Shown: one piece after another, positions 47,461 to 55,951 of the stretch | Layout: every line of letters starts with the position of its first letter | How positions within the stretch are numbered: position 1 is the stretch's first letter | Source of the DNA: Runella limosa DSM 17973 | Lineage (GTDB): Bacteria > Bacteroidota > Bacteroidia > Cytophagales > Spirosomataceae | Length of the DNA: 64,000 nucleotides | Reading direction: 5' to 3' | Assembly (NCBI RefSeq): GCF_000482465.1 | Contig: NZ_AXVJ01000041.1 | Coordinates: forward strand, 117,915-181,914 | Notes under the pieces: generated by a model | Databases searched by the model: none | Seen by the model: only the letters and a program-made list of their open reading frames with translations | What the model was told of the DNA's origin: nothing | Position numbers and translations under genes: made by a program

Positions 47461-47528
47461 GTAAACGATTATCTTTTGATTTGAGACTCAAATGTGTTTG
47501 CGAAGATACTTTATGATGGTAGAAAAAA

Positions 47529-47557
47529 CCTTTCCAAGGTTCCAAACCTTGGAAAGG
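47529..47557. repeat. Second perfect palindrome near the RAYT gene
   Basis: Arms CCTTTCCAAGGTT / AACCTTGGAAAGG of 13 bp enclose CCA. It lies 7 bp after the end of kdnB and probably also terminates it. It contains the TTCCAAG core shared with the copies at 5074 and 18336. Confidence 0.9.
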
Positions 47558-47564
47558 ATAAAAA

Positions 47565-48644
47565 TTACAATCGTCTAAAAATTGCTTCGATGTCGGCAAT
47601 CGTTACTTTCTCTTGCCAGTCATATCCTACTGCATGATTCCACATGTGATCAAGTTTGTACGAGACATGGGCCATCGCCGTAATTTGCTCATCGGTCCAG
47701 TCTTTCGACAATCCTTGCGGCAGTGTGATGTTATGTTGAGCCACCATTTGTTTAAATTCGGCTACACCTTCTGGATAATAATCTCCCAAATGATTGAAGG
47801 CGATGCAGTTGGAGTAACAATGGCGCATTCCCAAAATCTTTGAAAGTCCGTAGCTAATCGCATGACAAATACCCACTTCTGAATACGTCAAGCTCAAACC
47901 ACCCATCAATGAGGCAACCATCAGTTTATCGTCATTTTCGGAAGTTTGCCCTGCTGTTTCTCCCAAATAAATATCACGACAAAGCTTCATCGACTGTTCG
48001 GCGTAAGCGTGAGAATAAGCATTGTTAAACTGCCCATTTTCTGATTCAATGCAGTGAATGTAGGTATCCATTCCCACATAAAACCACCAGTCGCGTGGAA
48101 CAGTCGCAATCAATTCAGGGTCAAGTACCACTTGATTAAAAACCGTCCACTCGCATTTTAAACCCAATTTTTTCTCAGGCCCTGTCAATACGGCAGTCAT
48201 AGAGACCTCCGCGCCAGTTCCCGAAATAGTAGGAACGCCTACGTGGTAAATGCCTGGTTTTTTGATGAGGTTTAACCCTTGGTACAAGGTAGAAGAACCT
48301 TCGTTGGTTACCATCAACGACACGCACTTGGCAATGTCCATAATGGCTCCACCGCCAATTCCAATGATGCCCGAAGGCAAACCTTTGTTGGCCAAAATCT
48401 CATCGCGCAAGGTGTCAATTTGCTCAGTAGTAGGCTCATGCGGGTCAACGTCAATGAAATAAACGGTATCCTCGGGTTGAACGGGCAAGCGGCTTTCTAA
48501 TTCTTTACCTTTGAAATAGTTGTCAACAATAAACACCATGTAGCCGTTGTTTTCGCTACGGTGTGGGGCGATGATTTCACCCAATTGGCTAAAACTTCCC
48601 CGTCCAAAAACGGTTTTTTCGATTCCTTTGAAATTTTTATGCAT
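47565..48644 (-). CDS. kdnB: 3-deoxy-alpha-D-manno-octulosonate 8-oxidase
   Basis: KdnB is an iron-dependent alcohol dehydrogenase-like enzyme (359 residues) that oxidises Kdo at C8 in the pathway to 8-amino-8-deoxy-Kdo. The dinucleotide motif is IIGIGGGAIMDIAK, and metal ligands lie in VGMDTYIHCIES and GICHAISYGLSKILGMRHC. The N terminus FKGIEKTVFGRGSFSQLGEII is typical of the KdnB group. The partner transaminase kdnA lies upstream on the same strand, separated by about 560 bp that hold two small genes. The product pair alters the LPS core sugar, as described in Shewanella oneidensis. Confidence 0.9.
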   Translation of the reverse strand: MHKNFKGIEKTVFGRGSFSQLGEIIAPHRSENNGYMVFIVDNYFKGKELESRLPVQPEDTVYFIDVDPHEPTTEQIDTLRDEILANKGLPSGIIGIGGGAIMDIAKCVSLMVTNEGSSTLYQGLNLIKKPGIYHVGVPTISGTGAEVSMTAVLTGPEKKLGLKCEWTVFNQVVLDPELIATVPRDWWFYVGMDTYIHCIESENGQFNNAYSHAYAEQSMKLCRDIYLGETAGQTSENDDKLMVASLMGGLSLTYSEVGICHAISYGLSKILGMRHCYSNCIAFNHLGDYYPEGVAEFKQMVAQHNITLPQGLSKDWTDEQITAMAHVSYKLDHMWNHAVGYDWQEKVTIADIEAIFRRL

Positions 48645-48675
48645 GAATCTATATTTCTAAAAGAAAATTAAAGTG

Positions 48676-48983
48676 TTACTTAGGTTGATTGTATTTTGCG
48701 GCCAAATCATCCAATGCGGTAATGATTTGAATTTTCATTGGATTTTCAGACTTGAAAATTAGCGACGCCGAATAGCTAAAGCCGTCAGCTTCGTGAAAAC
48801 CTTGGTCGTAAAATAAATGACTAATTCATAGACATTATCCGAAACAATAGGAGCGGCGTCAAGAACGTAAAAGCTGGGTTTGAACTTGACAAGATAGCCT
48901 ACTCTGAATTTTGTAAAGAAGAAGTAAACATTGTCTTCTCCCCCTAAAAACTCTATTTTATAAGGAGTCTGATGATTAGTCAT
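48676..48983 (-). pseudogene. Small uncharacterised gene with an apparent frameshift
   Basis: The first frame gives MTNHQTPYKIEFLGGEDNVYF and continues to SDNVYELVIYF, then ends at a stop near 48759. A shift of one frame near 48814-48822 lets the reading continue: YDQGFHEADGFSYSASLIFK, then SENPMKIQIITALDDLAAKY, ending at TAA (48678-48676). Both halves have protein-like composition and join into about 100 residues, so a one-base indel is likely. The start ATG overlaps the stop of the 52-codon upstream gene. I do not recognise the family; the first half resembles DUF6934-type Bacteroidetes proteins, from memory only. Confidence 0.55.
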
Positions 48984-49134
48984 TCGCTTTTTTTAATCGT
49001 TCAATGATAGCCCGATATTTCAGATTTGTTCGAGCTGCCTCTTGCATTTCCTTTTGGGTTTGGCGCTTGCTTTCCATGAGCCAACGACCCAAACTTTTGG
49101 GTTGTTCTGTAAGTTTTTGTTCGGTTGTTTTCAT
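48976..49134 (-). CDS. Small basic/amphipathic protein, 52 residues, coupled to the next gene
   Basis: The protein starts MKTTEQKLTEQPKSLGRWLM and ends YRAIIERLKKAND. It is highly charged with predicted helices (QTQKEMQEAARTN) and has no signal peptide. Its stop overlaps the start of the following gene by 8 bp (ATGACTAA), so translation is coupled. Size, charge, helicity and coupling resemble an antitoxin or small regulator, but no family is recognised. The pair sits between kdnA and kdnB, splitting that operon. Confidence 0.6.
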   Translation of the reverse strand: MKTTEQKLTEQPKSLGRWLMESKRQTQKEMQEAARTNLKYRAIIERLKKAND

Positions 49135-49205
49135 TTGCTTTTACTTGGTTTAAATGTTGAACAAAAATTTTAAAGCAGTTAAAACCTATACAAAAACAAA
49201 GCCCG

Positions 49206-50414
49206 TTAGCAAGTATAAGCTGCCATTGCCTTCCGAATCGCCTTTTCGAGGTTATTGGCAAGGGTTTCAAGCTCGGTTTGTGTCCATGTGACGCGAACAC
49301 CAAACGAAATCAAACGTCCAATTACTTCTTGCGACTTTGGTAAATCAAGGTTAGCATAATCTTGCGGAGCGCCCAATACTTGAACCGCTAATTTACTCGC
49401 CGTACGCATTTCTTTGAGGTGATCCCACTGATTAATGAAATGGTACATGTTGGTAAACCAGTAGTTGAAACCACCCACACCTGCTGCGTTCAATTCGGCT
49501 ACAACTGCCTGTGCGCTTTCGGTATCTGGCAACAATAAATTCAAGAACGTAGCCGAATCGCCTTCGGTATCGGGGATGCGCGCAAATGAAACCCCAGGTA
49601 CGTTGGCAAGGCGGTTCATCAACCACTTTTTGTGTTCGTTGTTCTTTTCTACTAAGTATGGAACACGACGTGTTTGGGCCAAGCCAACGGCCGCATGAAG
49701 CTCCGAAATACGGTAGTTGAAACCAATGATAGGGTGTTGTTCCATACCACGGTTGTTGCCAATGTGGTCGTGACCGTGATCAGAATAGCTATCAGCAAAT
49801 TTATAGGCTTGTTCGTCGTTTGTTACGAATACTCCGCCTTCACCAGCGGTAGCGATTTTGAAAAAGTCGTACGAATATGCTCCTGTTTTGCCCCAAAGCC
49901 CTGTAAAAATTCCTTTGTAATTTGCACCCATTGCCTGTCCTGCATCTTCTACCAAAATAAGGTTATGTTCATTAACAACCTCCATAATGGCATCCATATC
50001 AGCCATTTGGCCACACATGTGTACTAGGCAAATCCCTTTGGTTTTAGGAGTAATGGCCTTGCGGATTCCTTCGGCTGAAAGGCAAAGTGTTTCGTCGATT
50101 TCGGCAAAAACGGGTAAGGCGCCAATCATCAAAACGGCTTCAACCGAAGCGATATATGTGAACGGTGGCACAATCACTTCGTCGCCTGTGCCAATTCCTG
50201 CCGCTACGAGGGCAGTCTGAATGGCGGTCGAACCGCTTGAAACGGCATGGGCGTATTTGGCCCCTACTACTTTACACACTTCCGCTTCCATTTCGCGGGC
50301 TTTCCAAATATTATTACGTTGTGCTTCGTGGTTAAAACGAAAGAAAACTCCTGTCTCTAAAACGTCATTAATTTCTTTGCGCTCTTCTGCGCCGTATAAT
50401 TCTGTTCCTGGCAT
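49206..50414 (-). CDS. kdnA: 8-amino-3,8-dideoxy-manno-octulosonate transaminase
   Basis: KdnA is a PLP enzyme of the DegT/DnrJ/EryC1 class (402 residues) that aminates the 8-oxo Kdo made by KdnB. The N terminus MPGTELYGAEERKEINDVLE and the PLP lysine in YSYDFFKIATAGEGG (Lys186) fit this family. SSGSTAIQTALVAAGI, DEVIVPPFTYIAS and VEDAGQAMGA are further conserved parts. It would give the LPS inner core an amino sugar in place of Kdo. The gene begins its transcription unit. The downstream order is the small gene pair, then kdnB. Confidence 0.92.
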   Translation of the reverse strand: MPGTELYGAEERKEINDVLETGVFFRFNHEAQRNNIWKAREMEAEVCKVVGAKYAHAVSSGSTAIQTALVAAGIGTGDEVIVPPFTYIASVEAVLMIGALPVFAEIDETLCLSAEGIRKAITPKTKGICLVHMCGQMADMDAIMEVVNEHNLILVEDAGQAMGANYKGIFTGLWGKTGAYSYDFFKIATAGEGGVFVTNDEQAYKFADSYSDHGHDHIGNNRGMEQHPIIGFNYRISELHAAVGLAQTRRVPYLVEKNNEHKKWLMNRLANVPGVSFARIPDTEGDSATFLNLLLPDTESAQAVVAELNAAGVGGFNYWFTNMYHFINQWDHLKEMRTASKLAVQVLGAPQDYANLDLPKSQEVIGRLISFGVRVTWTQTELETLANNLEKAIRKAMAAYTC

Positions 50415-50558
50415 AACTGTTACTGTTTTTTTGTTGCAAAGTTAGTGATTTTGTGGTGTCGCAGGTTAACATTTTCTGAACCAGTACCTGATTTACAGCC
50501 GAAAGGGTTGTTTATAAATCTAAAAAGTTTTCTTTATCTTCGGCCTCAAGTACCATTG

Positions 50559-52445
50559 ATGATTAAACCTATGATAAACGTATTAAAAACCTTTTTGCTT
50601 GCCTTGTGGGTAAGTAGTGTGGCGATGCCTGCCATAGCACAAAATCCTGATATTCAGCACTTGCATCCTACTAACTGGTGGATAGGAATGAAAAATCCGA
50701 ATGTGCAGCTATTGGTACATGGTAAAAACATCAGCACCGCCAAAGTGAATTTGGCTTATCCAGGGGTAACCATTAAAAAGACACAAAAACTCGAAAACCC
50801 CAATTACCTTTTGATAGACTTGGTGATTGCCAAAACGACCAAACCTGGGGTTGTTAAGTTGGTGTTTAGTAATGGCAAGTTTAAAAATACGCAACAATTC
50901 CCGCTGGCGGCCCGCAAACACAAGCCAAACAACATTACCACTGCCGATTTTATTTATTTACTTATGCCCGATCGCTTTGCCAACGGCGATGAGTCGAACG
51001 ATAAGTTTTCGGATATGCTAGATACGCAAGCGGATAAAAATGTGCCTTATTTACGCCACGGAGGTGATTTTCAGGGAATTATCAGTCACTTGGATTATCT
51101 ACAAGAATTTGGGGTAACGACGTTGTGGAATACTCCCGTCATTGAAAATAATACAGGCTTAAAAAAGGAGCTTCATGGCAATATGCAAGCAGCCTATCAC
51201 GGCTATCACTTCAGCGACCATTACAAAATTGACCGTCGTTTTGGGGGCAATGATGGGTACAAAAAGCTGTCGGCGGCGTTGCATCAGCGTGGAATGAAAC
51301 TGGTTCAGGATGCTGTTTATAACCATGTGTCGGAAGACCATTGGATGTTTCTGGACCCGCCAACGAAGGATTGGTTCAATATGTGGCCCACTTATACCGC
51401 AACTAGCCACAAAGAACAAGTAATGCTTGATCCCAATGGGACAGAGGCCGACCGCCGTTTGTTGATTGATGGTTGGTTTATGCCATTTTTACCCGATGTC
51501 AACGCCCGAAATCCGCATTTTGCTACCTACATGATTCAGCACGCTTTGTGGTCAACGGAAGAGTTTGGGGTGGACGGCTGGCGGATTGATACCTACAAGT
51601 ACAACGACATGGAGTTTATGAATCGTTGTAATAAAGCCTTGTTGGATGAATACCCTGACATGCTCATTTTTGGAGAAACGTTTGTGACGAATCCTGCTTT
51701 TATGAATTATTTTGTGCAGAACAATGTCAACTATCCCTTTCAATGTAACCTTCCTAGTAGTTGCGATTTTCCAAGTTACTCGGCCATCGGTGATGCCCTC
51801 ACGCAGCCATGGAGTTGGGATGGGGGAGTAAATCGCCTTTACAGTACGTTGGCGCAAGATTATTTCTACAAAAACCCTTCTAAGATGGTAACATTCTTGG
51901 ACAACCACGACACCGACCGCTTCTTGTCGGTGATAGGTGAGGATTTTGCCAAATACAAAATGGGCATTACGTGGTTGTTGACGACGCGCGGCATTCCGCA
52001 TCTTTACTATGGTACCGAAGTGTTGATGAAAAACACCAAAAATCCAACCGATGCTGAGGTTCGCCAAGATTTTGTGGGAGGCTGGAAAGGAGATAAGCAA
52101 AGCAAATTTACGGCTGCTGGGCGCTCTGCCAAAGAAAATGAAGCTTTTGATTTGGTGAAAAAACTGGCCAATTATCGTAAAAATACCCCTTCATTGTACA
52201 ACGGCAAGTTTACCCAATACCTTCCCCAAAATGGCGTCTATGTGTATTTTAGGCACGATGCTGCCAAAACAATCATGGTGGTAATGAATAGTAATTCGGC
52301 CGAAACGACGTTAGAAACAGCTCGTTTTGCAGAACGTACAAAAGGGTTTACGGGAGCAACGAATGTTTTGACCGAAGAGAAGATAAATTCACTGGGAAGC
52401 CTCAAAATACCAGCGATGACCACGTTGGTGTTGGAATTGAAGTAG
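50559..52445 (+). CDS. GH13 alpha-amylase/cyclomaltodextrinase-like exported enzyme
   Basis: This is a 628-residue periplasmic or surface glycosidase. The start is MIKPMINVLKTFLLALWVSSVAMPAIAQ, a signal peptide. An Ig-like Cyc-maltodext_N domain (NPDIQHLHPTNWWIGMKNPNVQLLVHG) leads to the (beta/alpha)8 barrel. The three GH13 acids are Asp344 (GWRIDTYKYND), Glu373 (FGETF) and Asp451 (FLDNHDTDRF). The C-terminal beta domain ends PAMTTLVLELK. It resembles SusA/neopullulanase enzymes that degrade starch oligosaccharides. No SusC/D genes are adjacent; the SusCD pair here is 5 kb away. Confidence 0.92.
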   Translation: MIKPMINVLKTFLLALWVSSVAMPAIAQNPDIQHLHPTNWWIGMKNPNVQLLVHGKNISTAKVNLAYPGVTIKKTQKLENPNYLLIDLVIAKTTKPGVVKLVFSNGKFKNTQQFPLAARKHKPNNITTADFIYLLMPDRFANGDESNDKFSDMLDTQADKNVPYLRHGGDFQGIISHLDYLQEFGVTTLWNTPVIENNTGLKKELHGNMQAAYHGYHFSDHYKIDRRFGGNDGYKKLSAALHQRGMKLVQDAVYNHVSEDHWMFLDPPTKDWFNMWPTYTATSHKEQVMLDPNGTEADRRLLIDGWFMPFLPDVNARNPHFATYMIQHALWSTEEFGVDGWRIDTYKYNDMEFMNRCNKALLDEYPDMLIFGETFVTNPAFMNYFVQNNVNYPFQCNLPSSCDFPSYSAIGDALTQPWSWDGGVNRLYSTLAQDYFYKNPSKMVTFLDNHDTDRFLSVIGEDFAKYKMGITWLLTTRGIPHLYYGTEVLMKNTKNPTDAEVRQDFVGGWKGDKQSKFTAAGRSAKENEAFDLVKKLANYRKNTPSLYNGKFTQYLPQNGVYVYFRHDAAKTIMVVMNSNSAETTLETARFAERTKGFTGATNVLTEEKINSLGSLKIPAMTTLVLELK

Positions 52446-52446
52446 G

Positions 52447-52550
52447 CTTCTTTTGTCACTCCGACGATAGGAGGAGCCTACAATCGCTTGGATATAGGCT
52501 CCTCCTGACGTCGGAGTGACAAAAAGAAGCGCGCTTCGGAGTGACAAAAA
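52447..52550. repeat. Long imperfect palindrome between convergent genes
   Basis: Arms 52447-52481 and 52494-52529 (CTTCTTTTGTCACTCCGACG and onward, with its complement) pair almost perfectly, with one indel and a two-base mismatch. A third half copy (CTTCGGAGTGACAAAAA) follows to 52550. It is a mobile-palindrome type element that also separates the amylase and TPR genes. Confidence 0.85.
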
Positions 52551-52551
52551 T

Positions 52552-53979
52552 CTACTTACGGTGCTGTTCAATTAATTTAAACAGGGCTTTTTGTTTTTCT
52601 AAATCAGGGAAAAAGACGTACAATTGCTCATGCGCATTGTAGTCGAGGGTGAGGGCAATTTCGAGGTGCAAAAGTGCCTCTTTGTATTCGCCACCATGAA
52701 GCAAATAGGCCACCGCCCGATAATACATGGCGGCGCTGTCGGGGATGGTATCTAGACCTTCTTGAATTACGTCAAAGGCTTTCTTAAAATCGCTTTGATC
52801 AAATAACGCCAACGACCACTTGAGCCAAACATCTTCAAAGTCAGGTTCAAGGTCAGCGGCTTTTTCAAACGCTTCCATGCTAGAGAATACATTCCCAATT
52901 TTGTATTCGAGGTCGCCCACCAACAGCCAATAGTCGGCAATGAATTCATTGATTTTAATGGCTTTCCGAATGCAATTGAGCGCCTCTACCCATTTATCCT
53001 CAACGGCCAAGCAAACCGCAACGCCGTACCAAGCTTCATCCCATTCTTTGTCAAGTTTGAGGGCATCGCGGTAATGTTCAAGGGCTTTGCCAAAGTCTTT
53101 GATTTTTTCAAAACTAGCACCAATGTGGCAATGCAAATCGGCCGTGGGAGATTCGTATTGAAGCGTACGTAAATAATTGGTATTTGCTTCTGCAAATCGG
53201 TCTAAGTTCATGTACGCATTGGCCATGTTGAAATAGGCCGACGAAAAATCTTCTTTGATGACCGTGGCATAATCGTACGCATGGAGCGACTCTTCGTAGC
53301 GTCCAAGTTTGCTATAGACGATACCCAGGTTATACCACGCATTGTAAGAATACGGATCGCGGTCGATGAGTTCGTTGTAGTAGTCGATACTGTCTTCCAA
53401 TTGCCCCATGATTTCGAGGCAAAAGGCCAGTTCGTACAACGCGCTTTCATTGTCTAGGTTAATTTCAAGCGATGATTTGTAGTACTTTATCGCTTCGTCA
53501 TATTTGCCCGAATTTTGGTAGGCTTGGCCAATTTGGAACAGTACGTCGTCTTTGTCGCCGTCTTCGATGTAGCGAAGCATTTCTTCATATACTTCCACCG
53601 ACTGTTCATAATCACCCATCATGTTATAGATGCCGCCTTGCATAAAAAGGACATCTAAGTCGTGGGGATGAAAAAGAGAGGCACGTTCAAGTAATGCGAG
53701 TGATTCTTCGTAACGTTGTTTTTGAGCAAGTAAATGTGCTTTGTCCAGTAAAAGCTCTAACGAATGTGGAAAATGCTCTAGTCCATACTCACAGGCTTGC
53801 AAGGCACGCTCCCAGTTCCCCTCTCCAATGTAATGTTCTACGATGTGTTCGTAGGTGTCCAAATCAAAAAAATCGTGTTCTTGGTTCTTGAGCATTACCT
53901 CAAATCGTTGAACCGAATCCCGCCAATCGGGTTGTCTCTCCTCGAATTCTGGTTGCATATCCTGAGTGTATGGGGTCAA
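52552..53979 (-). CDS. Tetratricopeptide repeat protein
   Basis: This is a 475-residue soluble TPR protein. About 11 to 12 repeats of 34 residues run through the sequence, for example NSGKYDEAIKYYKSSLEINLDNESALYELA, YNAWYNLGIVYSKLGRYEESLHAYDYAT and WDEAWYGVAVCLAVEDKWVEALNCIRKAI. The N-terminal part is acidic and has no signal peptide, so it is cytoplasmic. Function is not indicated by sequence; such proteins act as protein-binding scaffolds. The gene stands alone. Confidence 0.9.
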   Translation of the reverse strand: MTPYTQDMQPEFEERQPDWRDSVQRFEVMLKNQEHDFFDLDTYEHIVEHYIGEGNWERALQACEYGLEHFPHSLELLLDKAHLLAQKQRYEESLALLERASLFHPHDLDVLFMQGGIYNMMGDYEQSVEVYEEMLRYIEDGDKDDVLFQIGQAYQNSGKYDEAIKYYKSSLEINLDNESALYELAFCLEIMGQLEDSIDYYNELIDRDPYSYNAWYNLGIVYSKLGRYEESLHAYDYATVIKEDFSSAYFNMANAYMNLDRFAEANTNYLRTLQYESPTADLHCHIGASFEKIKDFGKALEHYRDALKLDKEWDEAWYGVAVCLAVEDKWVEALNCIRKAIKINEFIADYWLLVGDLEYKIGNVFSSMEAFEKAADLEPDFEDVWLKWSLALFDQSDFKKAFDVIQEGLDTIPDSAAMYYRAVAYLLHGGEYKEALLHLEIALTLDYNAHEQLYVFFPDLEKQKALFKLIEQHRK

Positions 53980-54098
53980 TGTCTTAGTCGAAAGATAAGA
54001 AAATTTCTTTTCCTGTCAAATTTTTAACGTAATATCCTTCGACTAAATTCCGTCATTTACCCCACACATTTCTAAGATAATTGATAATCAGGTATTTT

Positions 54099-55739
54099 TT
54101 ATTTCTTCATCACGTCTTCGATGATGTGCCCGATATTTCCGCTTGGCTCCAATAGTTTGAGCAACGCGGCCACGGTCGGTGCGGTATCGGCTACGGCCGT
54201 ACGGCTGAAAGTTTCGCCTGGTTTGATTCCCCAGCCGAAGAAAAGCAATGGAATGTGGGTGTCATAATTATATGGCGCCCCGTGGGTGGCAGCAATGGTG
54301 CTCGACATCCAGCCTGGTTCGGTCACAATCTGAATATCTCCGCTGCGCTTGGCGTGCGTACCGTTTTTGTAGAGGGTAAGCAAATAATCGTTGATGTTGG
54401 CATTGCTCAAATCGTGGGTATTGAGTACTTCGGCTATGCCATCAAAATCAAGCATTGTTGGGCGGATGGCTTCCACGATTTTATCAACCGATAAGTTTTT
54501 TTGTTTCAACAAATCGTGGTTGAGGTAAAACTGATAGTTTTCGGAAGCACGAATAAAATCACCGTCGCCAAATTTCTCTTTCAATACCGCTTTTACGGCC
54601 GTATTTACTTGCCCAATATTCAAACGTCCCGCGGGCAAACGATTTCTTTTCCAAAGGTCTGTTACGTCCATTACTCCGTGGTCAGCTGATAGGAAAAGTA
54701 AGTAATTCCCTTTGCCCACTTGTGCGTCGAAGGCATTGAGCAATTCGGCCAAGTCGCGGTCGAGGCGGAGGTAAATGTCTTCTTCTTCTACTGAGTTGGG
54801 GCCAAAACCGTGTCCTACGTAATCGGGCGTAGAGAAACTTACGGCCAAGAAGTCGGTTGATTTTCCTTTGCCAAGCCGTTCGTTTTTCAATGCTTCCAAG
54901 GCCATTTCTTTGGTAACGGTATTACCGTGTGGGGTACTTGCCAATACTCCAAATGCATCCCCTGCAATTCCCGCTAAATCATACGGGAAAACTGATTTTT
55001 TTGCCCCAGGAAGTTTGGCTTCATACGGTTGGTCATCGGCCGTACTTTCGGTGTATTTTTCAATTGGAAGCAAAGTGTTCCAGTTTTGTTTCATCAACTC
55101 TGACGGACGTTTCTTCGCATTATAATCTTTTACCCACTGCGGTAGGTCGTTCATATAAAACGTACTGGTAATCCAGTTGCCCGTTTTGCTGTCAAACCAA
55201 TAAGCGCCGTTGGCAGTATGACCTGCTGGTAAAATAGCCCCACGGTCTTTGATGGCAATTCCGATGGTTTTGTTTTGGTAATTGGTACCAATGCGTAACT
55301 GGTCAGTAATGGTGCTTACCAACATATTTTTTGGCGACATTTTGCCTGCGGGAGCGTTGGTTGTACCCACGGGCTGTACAGTTGAGTCAGCTACGCAATA
55401 CATGCCTTTGCCAAGGCGTTTGTCGAACCAGTCGTTCCCCACAATTCCGTGAATGGCAGGCGTGGAACCCGTATAGACCGATGCGTGGCCAGCCGCCGTC
55501 ACCGTAAGTGCGTAGTGATAATGGTGGTTGCGGCAGTTGAAACCTTCGCGCATGAGTCGTTTGAACCCTCCTTCACTGTATTTGTCATAGTAACGGAACC
55601 AATAATCGTAACGCATTTGGTCCACGACAACGCCGACCACCAATTTGGGGCGAGCTAACGTAGCGGGTTTGGTTGGTTTGGTTTGCGCCCAAAGCGTACT
55701 CATGCTCAAAAGCGCCAAGGTTAGTTTGAGGTACTTCAT
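54099..55739 (-). CDS. PafA-like alkaline phosphatase superfamily enzyme
   Basis: This is a 546-residue exported phosphatase with signal peptide MKYLKLTLALLSMSTLWAQ. Metal and nucleophile motifs resemble PafA: VVGVVVDQMRYDYWFRYYDKY, YALTVTAAGHASVYTGS with the Thr nucleophile, NDWFD with the active-site Asn, and IAIKDRGAILPAGH with the Lys/Arg pair of the phosphate monoester enzymes. VSFSTPDYVGHGFGPNSVEEEDIYLRLDRDL and LLFLSADHGVMDV carry the second set of zinc ligands. PafA in Flavobacterium and Elizabethkingia releases phosphate even when phosphate is plentiful. It is the only phosphatase of this type in the window. Confidence 0.9.
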   Translation of the reverse strand: MKYLKLTLALLSMSTLWAQTKPTKPATLARPKLVVGVVVDQMRYDYWFRYYDKYSEGGFKRLMREGFNCRNHHYHYALTVTAAGHASVYTGSTPAIHGIVGNDWFDKRLGKGMYCVADSTVQPVGTTNAPAGKMSPKNMLVSTITDQLRIGTNYQNKTIGIAIKDRGAILPAGHTANGAYWFDSKTGNWITSTFYMNDLPQWVKDYNAKKRPSELMKQNWNTLLPIEKYTESTADDQPYEAKLPGAKKSVFPYDLAGIAGDAFGVLASTPHGNTVTKEMALEALKNERLGKGKSTDFLAVSFSTPDYVGHGFGPNSVEEEDIYLRLDRDLAELLNAFDAQVGKGNYLLFLSADHGVMDVTDLWKRNRLPAGRLNIGQVNTAVKAVLKEKFGDGDFIRASENYQFYLNHDLLKQKNLSVDKIVEAIRPTMLDFDGIAEVLNTHDLSNANINDYLLTLYKNGTHAKRSGDIQIVTEPGWMSSTIAATHGAPYNYDTHIPLLFFGWGIKPGETFSRTAVADTAPTVAALLKLLEPSGNIGHIIEDVMKK

Positions 55740-55872
55740 TTGTATAGGTGTAGTTAGAAACTAAAAAAATTGCGGCTAAGTTACGTTAAGTTTTTGAACC
55801 TTATCTTTATAAATACGAAACTCAATTCTATAAAGGCTACTACTGTTTGTTTCTAGTGCGTTGGCTGGATTT

Positions 55873-55907
55873 AAAAAAATCCGTCTGCCAAGAAACCTCG
55901 GCAGACG
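55873..55907 (-). terminator. Terminator of the Fec cassette
   Basis: On the minus strand CGTCTGCC / GGCAGACG pair across a 10-nt loop and are followed by GATTTTTTT. It lies downstream of the TonB receptor gene. Confidence 0.85.
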
Positions 55908-55951
55908 AAACAAATGGATGAAAACTAGGTAGGTCAATGAATCCAAGCAAA

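Noticed and set aside
49001..49303. Open frame of 100 codons overlapping the kdnA end
   Set aside because: It is out of frame with kdnA and with the 52-codon small gene, which has better coding character.
51552..52100. Open frame of 182 codons on the minus strand
   Set aside because: It is antisense to the GH13 catalytic region.
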